From contig JAAWEL010000054.1 of the NCBI GenBank assembly GCA_022794255.1, positions 1-35,532 on the forward strand: a DNA stretch of 35,532 nucleotides, in the 5' to 3' direction. The notes under the pieces are model-generated. The model searched no databases. It was not told the origin of the DNA and saw only the letters and a list, made by a program, of their open reading frames with translations. Positions 1 to 7,208 of the stretch are shown one piece after another; position 1 is the first letter of the stretch; each line of letters begins with the position of its first letter. The position numbers and the translations under genes are program-made. The stretch is from Lachnospiraceae bacterium (GTDB lineage Bacteria > Bacillota > Clostridia > Lachnospirales > Lachnospiraceae).

Positions 1-254
1 TGATTGACAGAAAACAGGGGCATATCAATAGAGCGATTTTAAGCCCTCTAATCAAGGCCATAGAAATTATTGAACCTGTTACTCACGTTGAAATATGTCG
101 TGACCCTGATAATAATAAATTTCTGGAATGCGCAAAAGATTCCCATGCTTTATATATTGTCAGCGGAGATAACGATCTTCTCATAATAGAGAAATTTGAA
201 AATATTCAAATTGTAACAGCAAAGGATTTTTGTGAGAAATATCTTTTAGAATAA
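1..254 (+). CDS. PIN-domain protein, putative toxin (5' truncated by window)
   Basis: Only the last 83 codons are present; the reading frame is open from base 3 to the TAA at 252-254. The visible C-terminal half carries the pattern DPDNNKFLECA, then YIVSGDNDLL and IQIVTAKDF near the end. This is the hallmark of the PIN-family toxin-like group related to COG1569/PF13470. In PIN domains the acidic residues (here D of DPDNN and the SGDNDLL aspartates) bind metal for RNase activity. A cognate antitoxin would be expected upstream, outside the window, so a toxin-antitoxin role is inference. The fragment is AT-rich compared with the genes that follow. Confidence 0.8.
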   Translation, partial: IDRKQGHINRAILSPLIKAIEIIEPVTHVEICRDPDNNKFLECAKDSHALYIVSGDNDLLIIEKFENIQIVTAKDFCEKYLLE

Positions 255-293
255 TCTTCGGATTTTTACAACTATTTCTTATTACCTGCCAAA

Positions 294-459
294 TTGAAAA
301 TGCGAAAATGCCTTTTCAAAATAAAAGGGTATTCCTGTAAACCCTCCGGGGGATGTGCAGAAAACGGGTATGGAAGATGTCGCTTCGCGCCCCCGTTTTC
401 GCACAGCTCAGCAACGAAGCGCTGAGCTGTCACAGTAAGAGCAAATCGGCATTTATGCC
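294..459. repeat. Cluster of four consecutive inverted repeats, possible dispersed palindromic element
   Basis: Four perfect or near-perfect hairpins lie back to back in non-coding DNA: TTGAAAA/TTTTCAA (294-300/313-319), GAAAACGGG/CCCGTTTTC (360-368/392-400), CAGCTCAGC/GCTGAGCTG (404-412/421-429) and GGCAT/ATGCC (448-459). None is followed by a clean T-tract in either direction, so this is not a simple terminator. A minus-strand frame runs open across the whole stretch but has no ribosome site and low-complexity codon use, and I do not call it a gene. The arrangement resembles the short dispersed palindromic elements seen in many clostridial genomes; copy number cannot be judged here. Confidence 0.5.
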
Positions 460-482
460 ATCTTTTATAGATTTTCGGAGGT

Positions 483-1271
483 TTACCCCTTCCCAAAACC
501 AAGTTCCGCATTCTTAAATTCCGCCCAGCTATACTGAGGCAGATAGTCGTCACGGTACTGGTTCACTGCAACCGGATCCCCTTGTAAAAAACGATAGTAA
601 TCGCAATCAATCTCATCCGGCACAATGGATATACTATTAAAACTGCGTATTAAAATCCTTTCAATCCCGGCTCTTTTTAATGAGTTTTTCAATTCCCGCA
701 CAATATTGCGGAAGTACCCTGTACCCGATGCAGAGTTCACCGCATCCTCATACAAAGCAGCATAGGCCTGAGCAGTAGTCACAGCTGCCCCTCTGCGGTC
801 AACCAGATAAGCTAAAAGTTCCTTTGCCTTCGACCGGCCAAACCGGACAGGCTTTCCGTCCACAAAGATCTCAAAACCGCCGAACATCTGTACCCGGATG
901 TGGCTTTTCCTGTCCGGTTCCCCATAAATAAAGGTCAGTTCCCTCCTTACACTCTCCTCATCCACAGGCTTTAAGAGATAACCTGTGGCATGCATCTGAA
1001 ATGCATCCACTGCATATTGAGAAAATCCGGTCACAAACACAATATGCACATCCGGATTGGTTTTCTTAAGTTGAACAGCCAGTTCAAGGCCTGTCATGCC
1101 TCCCATCTCAATGTCAAGAAAAGCAACGTCAATAAGCTGCCGCTTCCCCGCCTCCAATCCATCCTGAGGCCAGGAAAAAGATAAAATCTCTGCCCCTGGG
1201 CTGACATGGCAGAGCAGCCTTTCCAGATGTTCCAGCATTAATTTTTCATCATCAACCACTAAAAAACGCAT
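483..1271 (-). CDS. Response regulator with SARP-like winged-helix output domain
   Basis: A 262-residue two-component regulator. Residues 1-120 form a receiver domain: acidic pair D7/D8 in VVDDEK, phospho-acceptor D53 in FLDIEM, and K101 in LLKPVDE. The C-terminal part begins with IRVQMFGGFEIFVDGKPVRF and SKAKELLAYLVDRRG, which is typical of the OmpR-like helix-turn-helix of SARP regulators rather than the LytTR domain often paired with LytS-type kinases. I chose the ATG at 1271 because MRFLVVDDE matches the usual receiver start; an upstream in-frame start at 1289 would add six residues. It overlaps the kinase gene by 13 bases and is its likely partner. Target genes are unknown. Confidence 0.85.
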   Translation of the reverse strand: MRFLVVDDEKLMLEHLERLLCHVSPGAEILSFSWPQDGLEAGKRQLIDVAFLDIEMGGMTGLELAVQLKKTNPDVHIVFVTGFSQYAVDAFQMHATGYLLKPVDEESVRRELTFIYGEPDRKSHIRVQMFGGFEIFVDGKPVRFGRSKAKELLAYLVDRRGAAVTTAQAYAALYEDAVNSASGTGYFRNIVRELKNSLKRAGIERILIRSFNSISIVPDEIDCDYYRFLQGDPVAVNQYRDDYLPQYSWAEFKNAELGFGKG

Positions 1272-2560
1272 CCTTGTCCTCCAGTCCACGGAATCCGCAG
1301 AGTAATCCTTGTCCCCTGGTCACTGCTGTCCACTTCCATGCGGCCTTTCACCATGATCCAAAGACGATCCCGCACATTCTCTATGCCAATATGCCCATGC
1401 TCGCCAAGATTCGGAAGCCCTCCTGCCTTTTCCATCCCGATTCCGTCATCCACAATCATCACAACCGCATACTCATCCGATTCCATTGTACAGATTGTAA
1501 TGGTTCCGCCCTCCTTTTTCTTGAGAATGCCATGCCGCACGGCATTCTCCACCAGCGGCTGAAGGGACAAGGGCGGGATAAAAAAATCCGTTGCCTCAAC
1601 CTTATAAACAACGTTAAGCCGGTCTCCAAACCGCTGTTTCTCTAAATATAAGTAATTCATCACATGGCTCAGTTCCCTTTCAAAAGGAATAGGCCCACGG
1701 GCTTTCAGGCTGTCCATATTTCCACGTAAAAATTTGGCAAACTCCTCTGTAGCCTTTTCTGCCTTTTGGGGATCATCCCTGCACAGACAGGCAATCGTTC
1801 CCAAAGTATTGTACAAGAAATGAGGCTGGATCTGACTGAGCATAATATCAATCCTCTGTTCAGCCAGTTTCTTCTCCTGCTGGCGCAAAGCGATCTCATG
1901 CTCAAACTGGATATTGACTAAAATGAGAATCAGGGCAAAGGTAACTCCAAGATTCACAATGGCAATCCCTCTTAAAACCGTTTGAACCACGCTTGCACAT
2001 ACAGGCGTAAAAAAATATAATAAAAAAAAGATGACCTCCCGGCCAGACATTTTTCTGCAATGCAAAATAACCATGGCAAGAAAAAGTATACCGCAGAAGA
2101 AAGGGATAATCTGAGAAATCAGAAACAGGCTTCCTCTTTGGTAGCCATTGTCTGTCACACAGAAAATCCATCCGGTAAAGGGACTGGCCACCGCAAAGAA
2201 TATCTGTATTGAACAAAAGAATACGATAAGAGTGAGGTACACCCTCCTGACCTTACCCGAAAGCTTCAGATAAACTTCCAGATATCGTGCAAAAAAATAC
2301 AGCACAAGCCCAGATGCCACATAATACAGCATCGTAAGAAAAAACAAGCTTATCCTCACAAACATCCAGGATGTATCCCGTATCATCCAATCCGCCATAT
2401 CGCCAATAATCATAAGGATATTGGCGATACACACCCCCAGAAAATATTTGTTTGATTCAGAACTGCGGTATTGGCCATCCATCAAGTAAATAGTGGGAAC
2501 CATGGATAAGATGATGCTGAAAATATCCAGGGAAATGTTGGCAATAATCATCTGATCCAA
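1259..2560 (-). CDS. LytS-type membrane sensor histidine kinase
   Basis: A 433-residue protein with about six hydrophobic membrane spans in the first 215 residues and no obvious extracytoplasmic ligand domain. A short coiled linker (EIALRQQEKKLAEQR) leads to a His_kinase (PF06580) module with phospho-acceptor H247 in QIQPHFLYNTL. An HATPase domain follows, with N-box LQPLVENAVRHG (N339) and G-box IVDDGIGM. It should autophosphorylate and pass phosphate to the overlapping response regulator. The start is TTG at 2560, seven bases after AGGGTGA; an ATG three codons on (2551) has worse spacing. The signal sensed cannot be read from sequence. Confidence 0.88.
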   Translation of the reverse strand: MDQMIIANISLDIFSIILSMVPTIYLMDGQYRSSESNKYFLGVCIANILMIIGDMADWMIRDTSWMFVRISLFFLTMLYYVASGLVLYFFARYLEVYLKLSGKVRRVYLTLIVFFCSIQIFFAVASPFTGWIFCVTDNGYQRGSLFLISQIIPFFCGILFLAMVILHCRKMSGREVIFFLLYFFTPVCASVVQTVLRGIAIVNLGVTFALILILVNIQFEHEIALRQQEKKLAEQRIDIMLSQIQPHFLYNTLGTIACLCRDDPQKAEKATEEFAKFLRGNMDSLKARGPIPFERELSHVMNYLYLEKQRFGDRLNVVYKVEATDFFIPPLSLQPLVENAVRHGILKKKEGGTITICTMESDEYAVVMIVDDGIGMEKAGGLPNLGEHGHIGIENVRDRLWIMVKGRMEVDSSDQGTRITLRIPWTGGQGCVF

Positions 2561-2603
2561 ATTGCTTCACCCTGTCCCTTTCACAATTTTCAAGAGAAAT
2601 CCC

Positions 2604-2624
2604 GGCAGCCGGCGCTGCCTTTTT
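2604..2624 (+). terminator. Terminator-like hairpin on plus strand
   Basis: GGCAGC, a four-base loop and GCTGCC are followed by TTTTT, which fits an intrinsic terminator read on the plus strand. No plus-strand gene lies upstream; it sits 44 bases before the divergent kinase start. It may stop antisense transcription through the two-component genes, or be chance. Confidence 0.4.
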
Positions 2625-2742
2625 CTCGTTGCCCTTACTCCTCTAAAAATATCATTCAGGCAGCAAATCCAGTTATTGTGTCCTATTATAGCCGCTTCTT
2701 TGCATCGATTCGGTTGTGTCTTATTGCAGTGGCCTGTTTCTG

Positions 2743-2889
2743 TTAGCCATCACATTTTAATTTTATAAACTGCTGTTTTTCTTTCCCGGCTTCCTCGCTA
2801 AACAGCTTGGCATTGCACCAGATGTCCTTCTGAATCATCTGATAAAGCATGTGGCAGCTGATATAGTGGCTGGAACAAACTACCGTTCC
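2743..2889 (-). pseudogene. Possible remnant of an unrecognised coding region
   Basis: In the 2561-2969 gap, a minus-strand frame stays open for about 48 codons up to the TAA at 2743-2745. It has protein-like composition (for example HMLYQMIQKDIW and KLFSEEAGKEKQQ) but no ribosome site or credible start; a TGA precedes it. An inverted repeat GCTGGAAC/GTTCCAGC lies across its upstream end (2869-2876/2885-2892). This could be the tail of a decayed gene. I do not recognise the family, and a chance open frame is quite possible. I see no other gene in this gap. Confidence 0.2.
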
Positions 2890-2969
2890 AGCGTCAAGTC
2901 ATGCTCCACACACAGGTCTTTCAATCACTCTTGGATTATTAAGCCATCCCTTCCCTTGTCCGTATCCAT

Positions 2970-3698
2970 CTATTTTTTATTGGCTTTTACCAACAGCATC
3001 ATTGGACGGCGTAATTCGTCTTTCATTCCCGGAATATGCATCATTTCTTTGGAGGGCTGGGCTTCCACCACAGCTTTAAGTTCAAAGCCGTTATTCAATA
3101 ATCCCATCAATATCTGTGTAAGCGTATGGTGTTGTTTCACTACATCGCACCCCAAAAAATGTGTATTTCTTTTTCCCGGAATGAAATATTTATCAACCGG
3201 CCAGTATTGGGGCGTTCCAGATTCCGCGTAAATCCAGTCCTGTCCAACTCCTGCGGTAAAAACAGGATGTTCCATGTTAAAAATAAAGGTTCCACCTTGC
3301 TTCAACGTCCGATAAACCAGTTGAAATACTTTCTCAATATTCTCAATATAGTGCAGAGCCAGATTGGAAACGACACAATCCCACATATTTTCCGGGTACT
3401 CATATTCCTCTATTCCACAGATACGATACTCAATACAGTTTTCTGCGTTCCGCTTTTTTGCTTCTTCAATCATTTTTTTGCTCAAATCAAGCCCTAATAC
3501 TTGTACCGCTCCTTGTTCTGCCGCAAAGGTACAATGCCAGCCATAACCGCACCCCAAATCAAGGACAGCTTTCCCTTGAAGCGAAGGAAACAGGGGCTTT
3601 AACTGATGCCATTCTCCGGCAGCGCTTAAACCATCTCTGCTGCGGGACATTTTTGTGTATTTTTCAAAAAACATTTCGTTATCGTATTGATTATTCAT
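2970..3698 (-). CDS. Class I SAM-dependent methyltransferase
   Basis: A 242-residue cytosolic enzyme. The SAM-binding loop is VLDLGCGYGWH around residues 44-55, followed by the acidic strand LGLDLSKKMIEEA and the post-II/III motif CVVSNLALHYIENIEKVF. This is a standard Methyltransf_11-type Rossmann fold. The C-terminal region has KYFIPGKRNTHFLG and HHTLTQILMGLLNNGFE, common in generic ubiE/coq5-like methyltransferases. The substrate cannot be deduced. ATG at 3698 follows GGAGAG by nine bases. The gene stands alone; its upstream neighbour on the strand is the tmRNA terminator, so it should have its own promoter, although I found no convincing one. Confidence 0.85.
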   Translation of the reverse strand: MNNQYDNEMFFEKYTKMSRSRDGLSAAGEWHQLKPLFPSLQGKAVLDLGCGYGWHCTFAAEQGAVQVLGLDLSKKMIEEAKKRNAENCIEYRICGIEEYEYPENMWDCVVSNLALHYIENIEKVFQLVYRTLKQGGTFIFNMEHPVFTAGVGQDWIYAESGTPQYWPVDKYFIPGKRNTHFLGCDVVKQHHTLTQILMGLLNNGFELKAVVEAQPSKEMMHIPGMKDELRRPMMLLVKANKK

Positions 3699-3770
3699 GG
3701 TTAATCGCTCTCCTGCTTCGATTTGATTTGTTAATCGTTGTTAATATTGGTTGATCTGCTGTAACAAATA

Positions 3771-3799
3771 AAAAAAGCCTTGTAAATCAAAGGCTTTTT
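3771..3799 (-). terminator. Intrinsic terminator downstream of tmRNA
   Basis: On the minus strand AAAGCCTT, an eight-base loop and AAGGCTTT are followed by a T-run (A-run at 3771-3776 on the plus strand). It lies 100 bases past the mature 3' end of tmRNA, as expected for a precursor that is trimmed. Confidence 0.8.
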
Positions 3800-3898
3800 G
3801 ATTGAGCTGACGCATTGCTATACGAACTTTGCTCGCGAGCGTCTGCTTCATGATAAGGCATCCTTCCCACTTCGTGGTTCCCTCCTTACCACATATAA

Positions 3899-4235
3899 TG
3901 GAGCTGAGGGGAATCGAACCCCTGTCCGAAAACCAATTCCCTGTTCTTCTACTATCATAGTCTGATCTTTAACATTCCCTCTGCTGTACGGGAACAGACA
4001 CCCTTACAGCTTCAGTAGCTTCATCCTACGCCCATATACGCAAAGCTTAATATATGTCGTTTCTCACAAAGTCGATGCCAGATTCTTAATGTGTGAGTGC
4101 ATTAAGGCTGACAGCAGCCATCAGGCTGCGTATGCTAAATTATCTTCAGCGTTTAATTTTAATTTTGCCGTTTAACGCACCGCATGCGGATAGCTTCACC
4201 AGCTTCATGATCCCCGTCGAAACCAGTACAACCCC
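3899..4235 (-). ncRNA. ssrA: tmRNA (ssrA)
   Basis: Transfer-messenger RNA that rescues stalled ribosomes and tags incomplete proteins. The 5' GGGGTTG (4235-4229) pairs with CAGCTCC at the 3' end followed by discriminator A (3899), forming the tRNA-like acceptor stem. The T-arm GGGGTTCGATTCCCC and the conserved 5' segment TTTCGACGGGGAT are both present. The tag frame (4168 down to the TGA at 4123-4121) reads AKLKLNAEDNLAYAA, ending in the conserved degradation signal. The CCA end is not fully encoded: only the CCA of the acceptor strand is present and the next bases are TTA. Mature length is about 337 bases. Confidence 0.95.
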
Positions 4236-4287
4236 TTATCAGGAAATGTCTGATTCAACAGAATGTGATCGCACAGGCAATCATCTG

Positions 4288-4326
4288 TTTAAAAAAAGAG
4301 TATCTACTCTTTGTAGTAAATACTCT
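4288..4326 (-). terminator. Intrinsic terminator between tRNA-Met and tmRNA
   Basis: On the minus strand AGAGTAT, then TACT/AGTA around a short loop, then ATACTCT and a run of seven Ts (plus-strand A-run 4291-4297). It begins six bases after the tRNA 3' end, so it should end most tRNA transcripts before tmRNA. Confidence 0.8.
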
Positions 4327-4331
4327 CTAAA

Positions 4332-4405
4332 TAGCGGAAGGGAGATTCGAACTCTCGACACCACGGGTATGAACCGTGCGCTCTAGCCAACTGAGCTATT
4401 CCGCC
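4332..4405 (-). tRNA. tRNA-Met (CAT anticodon)
   Basis: A 74-base cloverleaf. The acceptor strands GGCGGAA and TTCCGCT pair (G1-U72 wobble) with discriminator A73. The D-arm is GCTCAGTTGGCTAGAGC. The anticodon stem CACGG/CCGTG holds loop TTCATAC, giving anticodon CAT. The T-arm is GAGAG-TTCGAAT-CTCCC with one A-C mismatch. The fully paired acceptor and the absence of the three consecutive G-C pairs in the anticodon stem argue for elongator Met rather than initiator. A lysidine-modified tRNA-Ile(CAT) cannot be strictly excluded. CCA is not encoded. Confidence 0.93.
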
Positions 4406-4442
4406 ACATGCAAACAAAAACATCAATTGCGATTGCTTGTAT

Positions 4443-4471
4443 AGTATATCTCTTATTGTCGAAATTGTCAA
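4443..4471 (-). promoter_or_regulatory. Sigma-A promoter for tRNA-Met (and possibly tmRNA)
   Basis: On the minus strand, TTGACA (4471-4466), a 17-base spacer and TATACT (4448-4443). It is a near-consensus housekeeping promoter 38 bases upstream of the tRNA 5' end. Confidence 0.88.
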
Positions 4472-4537
4472 GACTTTTTCTTCAATTTTTTACATTTGAT
4501 TTTTAGCCGATTTATATGTTATAACTTCATATTCCAC

Positions 4538-4590
4538 TTGACAAACACACGTTCTGATGATAGAATAAAGAAAAGAAAGAACACACGTTC
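4538..4590 (+). promoter_or_regulatory. Promoter with two LexA (SOS) boxes
   Basis: TTGACA (4538-4543), a 17-base spacer and TAGAAT (4561-4566) form a good promoter. AAACACACGTTC (4543-4554) lies between the -35 and -10, and GAACACACGTTC (4579-4590), flanked to give AAAGAAC/GTTCTTT arms, lies just downstream. Both match the Gram-positive LexA pattern GAACnnnnGTTC; the second is perfect. The placement is ideal for repression in undamaged cells. LexA binding is inferred from the motif. Confidence 0.8.
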
Positions 4591-4629
4591 TTTATTCTGT
4601 TATTTATTTTTGATAAAGGAGGTTTCCTG

Positions 4630-4902
4630 ATGATAATAACAAGAGCCAATCTGAATGAAGTCTTATTTGAAAATCATGATGCCAGATTACTGATCGAGGA
4701 GGTTGTCACAAACACAAGCGCAAATCTCTACTATTATCATGAAGTAGAGATCTCAGTTAAAATGGCAATCGATATATACAACCGGGCCCATCAGGCTGAT
4801 GAAGAGGAGAGATTTTACAGTGTTTCCTTCCTGCAGTATTCCCGTGCCGGTGTCGATACCACCAGCAAGGCTTCAAAGAAATCCCTCTCTTCTGTATCAT
4901 GA
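4630..4902 (+). CDS. Small protein of unknown function under SOS-type control
   Basis: A 90-residue predicted cytosolic protein with no signal peptide, membrane span or cysteine. The first 60 residues look like a compact, acidic, mostly helical fold (LNEVLFENHDARLLIEEVV, then VKMAIDIYNRAHQADEEE). The last 20 residues are Ser/Thr/Lys-rich (TTSKASKKSLSSVS) and probably disordered. The ATG is preceded by AAGGAGG at good spacing, downstream of a promoter carrying two LexA-type boxes. I do not recognise the family. By context it could be a damage-induced regulator such as a division inhibitor or repair accessory protein, but nothing in the sequence proves that. It stands alone, followed by a long inverted repeat. 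Confidence 0.8.
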   Translation: MIITRANLNEVLFENHDARLLIEEVVTNTSANLYYYHEVEISVKMAIDIYNRAHQADEEERFYSVSFLQYSRAGVDTTSKASKKSLSSVS

Positions 4903-4906
4903 CCAT

Positions 4907-4978
4907 GCAGGCAGTAGCTTCCGCTGCTCTAAAGAACTATTAAAATCATTTCTTAACCGTTCCTAAGCTACCGCCTGC
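4907..4978 (+). terminator. Long inverted repeat after the SOS gene, terminator-like
   Basis: GCAGGCAGTAGCTT (4907-4920) pairs with AAGCTACCGCCTGC (4965-4978): fourteen pairs with one G-U, and a 44-base loop. It begins four bases after the stop codon and is followed by TTATAAAATA rather than a clean T-tract. It could end or stabilise the transcript; the large loop is unusual. Confidence 0.5.
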
Positions 4979-5052
4979 TTATAAAATACAACACGAATAA
5001 AACTGTTCCTAATAAGTATGTCCCATAACCAACATTATCTTATCGATTGCAT

Positions 5053-7191
5053 TCAGTCAGTACCCTTTTCCAATGCTTCATTCAACTGTTTTGTCCCCTC
5101 AGCCACGAATCTGCCCTCATGGATCACAAAAAGCTCCGTTCCATCGTACCGCACGGCCCGAATATCTCCCAGTTCCGAGTATGGTATGGTGATGTCCAGA
5201 TGGCATCCGAAATATGCCTTAGACACATCCTCCTTCCTCAAAACGGAGATCTCATTGTCCCTGGCCACCATCTCCCTGCCATCTGGATTGTACATTGGCG
5301 AATCCTCACTCCAACTGTAACAGGTATCCCCCACAGCAAAATGAGGGCCCATCTTCTCCGCAATCAGAATGGGTAGCTTCTCTCCGATTCCGTATTTTTC
5401 TGCCATAGCATAAGCCACTGTGTTGGTTCCGATGGCAAATTCTCCCATAGGCAACGTATCATGATTTTTTAAAATCTCCTGACGAATAAGCAGCTTTCCT
5501 TCTTTTGGATCCGCAAAATTATCACAGGAGTAATCTGTCACCATGCCATCCTTAAACCAAAGCCGCAGATTTTTAAATTGAATATTTCCCAAGTAAACTT
5601 TTCCCACATGTAAGAGTCCTTCTGTGCCGGCCAGCTTCGGAGAGGTAAATACCTCTCCCACCGGAATATTCACATCAGCCACACAGTTTTCAAAGTTTGT
5701 CTCCCTGGATATATCCTTCAGTGGATGAAGGGCAATCCGAAGATCCGTCTCATTTCCCACTGCACCGGAATCTTCTCCCTGGATTTGAGAGTCCTTCCCC
5801 TGCCCGGTTTGCCTCTTGCCTGTGACCTTCACATACTCAGCCTGATCTAATATTTGAATGATTTTCTGCTGAATGTCCCGATACATTTTATAATCCAGCG
5901 TATTGATTCGGATGGTCTCTGCAAAAATATCTTGAAAAGCTTTTCCTATTTCCGGAAGGGGAAAAGCAATGATTGTAAAGCTGGTTTCGTCCCCAGGGAC
6001 ATATCGGTTGATTATCTCCATGGACTCATTGGTATAAGCAATTGTCAGTTCTTCCTGTGACCCGGTCAATACACAAGCTGTCTTTTTGTTCACAGGGTGG
6101 AAACTCTCCTCCCCAAAGGTCTCAACAACTGCCGGACCTGCATACAGTGCTGCCTCCTTTTTATAGGTCTCATAGGCACTTTTCAGCACTGCCAGCTTTC
6201 TCTCCTTAAAAGCCTTATCCAGATAGATTGCCTGGTCATACCGATGGTCATAGTCATATTGACGGTTAGGGGACATGCCGTGATAACCCACCTTGCGGTT
6301 AGGCGTCTGAGTAACTGACCAGACCGCAGCCCGGTATACCACAACATCTAGGCCCATCTCTTTAAACTGACGGATGCTTACCCGGATCATCCGCTCAAAT
6401 CCAAGTTGATAACGGATCCCCACAGTCTTTTTCCTGGACAGATCCCGCCCCATTACCTCAAATCCCATTTGATAGCCTTTTGTATAGGCAGAAGCCATCT
6501 TTTCGATTATCTCATCCGGAATACCATTTAAAAATTCTGCCACTTTAAGCTCAGATGAAGAGATATACTCTCCAAAATGATAGAGATACCTTAGATCCGA
6601 CAAGTCACTGTCCATTATAATATCTTTGGCAAAAGACAAAGATGGATCCAGCTGCTCCCGAATCCGATAAGGCAATATCACATCCGTATAATCGCTGTTA
6701 AACCAATACAAAACATCTCTTACTGTTTTTCTCTCTGGTATTCCTTCCTCAAAGATATTGTATAGTTCAATTAAAGTCTCACAGAGAATAGTAATGTCTT
6801 CCAAACGGCACTCATAGGCAAACACGATACTTCCACGGAGCTGGACATAAAAGGCCGAGAGAAGAGACCCAAGATCTTCCCCAAGGCGCCTTGCTGCATA
6901 GTCAGGATTTGCATAACTTTTCTCATAATTGTCTGGCAAAATATCTGCATACAGAGAATGGTTAAGCTCTGCCAGCGCCTCAAGAGAAAGTCCGTTAAGC
7001 TCCTCCCTCATCTGCCTTCTGACCAGCTCCTCAATCTGGCTCACAAAATGAGCCATCTGTATAAAATAGAGTCTGAAAGGCTCTTGAACCATTCCCTTTT
7101 CCTTTGAAAACTCCGCAATCCGCTCCATCGCCAGATCATACCGCTCCATAATCTGCGTGTTTTCCTTTATCCACAATTCCTGAACCTTCAT
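5053..7191 (-). CDS. M29-family metallo-aminopeptidase with long N-terminal extension
   Basis: A 712-residue cytosolic protein whose C-terminal part is an M29 (AmpS/PepS-type) aminopeptidase removing N-terminal residues from peptides. Expected metal and catalytic positions are visible in order: Glu in NIPVGEVFTSP, Glu in LPMGEFAIGTNT, His in KMGPHFAVGD with a nearby Tyr (CYSW), and the His-x-Asp of FGCHLDITIPY. Classical M29 enzymes are about 410 residues; here roughly 300 extra N-terminal residues, helical and without a recognised motif, come first. A Gln/Gly/Asp-rich linker (about 485-505) interrupts the family domain. ATG at 7191 follows AAAGGAAAGG and lies 17 bases after the upstream stop; an upstream in-frame start at 7275 would overlap that gene. 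Confidence 0.85.
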   Translation of the reverse strand: MKVQELWIKENTQIMERYDLAMERIAEFSKEKGMVQEPFRLYFIQMAHFVSQIEELVRRQMREELNGLSLEALAELNHSLYADILPDNYEKSYANPDYAARRLGEDLGSLLSAFYVQLRGSIVFAYECRLEDITILCETLIELYNIFEEGIPERKTVRDVLYWFNSDYTDVILPYRIREQLDPSLSFAKDIIMDSDLSDLRYLYHFGEYISSSELKVAEFLNGIPDEIIEKMASAYTKGYQMGFEVMGRDLSRKKTVGIRYQLGFERMIRVSIRQFKEMGLDVVVYRAAVWSVTQTPNRKVGYHGMSPNRQYDYDHRYDQAIYLDKAFKERKLAVLKSAYETYKKEAALYAGPAVVETFGEESFHPVNKKTACVLTGSQEELTIAYTNESMEIINRYVPGDETSFTIIAFPLPEIGKAFQDIFAETIRINTLDYKMYRDIQQKIIQILDQAEYVKVTGKRQTGQGKDSQIQGEDSGAVGNETDLRIALHPLKDISRETNFENCVADVNIPVGEVFTSPKLAGTEGLLHVGKVYLGNIQFKNLRLWFKDGMVTDYSCDNFADPKEGKLLIRQEILKNHDTLPMGEFAIGTNTVAYAMAEKYGIGEKLPILIAEKMGPHFAVGDTCYSWSEDSPMYNPDGREMVARDNEISVLRKEDVSKAYFGCHLDITIPYSELGDIRAVRYDGTELFVIHEGRFVAEGTKQLNEALEKGTD

Positions 7192-7208
7192 GCTGTCTTT
7201 CCTTTCCT

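Noticed and set aside
272..553. Minus-strand 93-residue open frame before the response regulator gene
   Set aside because: No ribosome site, overlaps the regulator's 3' end and spans four hairpins; better explained as a structured non-coding element.
3699..4235. tmRNA 3' end as the attachment site of an integrated element
   Set aside because: No integrase gene in the window and no second copy of the tmRNA 3' end seen between 2561 and 3898.
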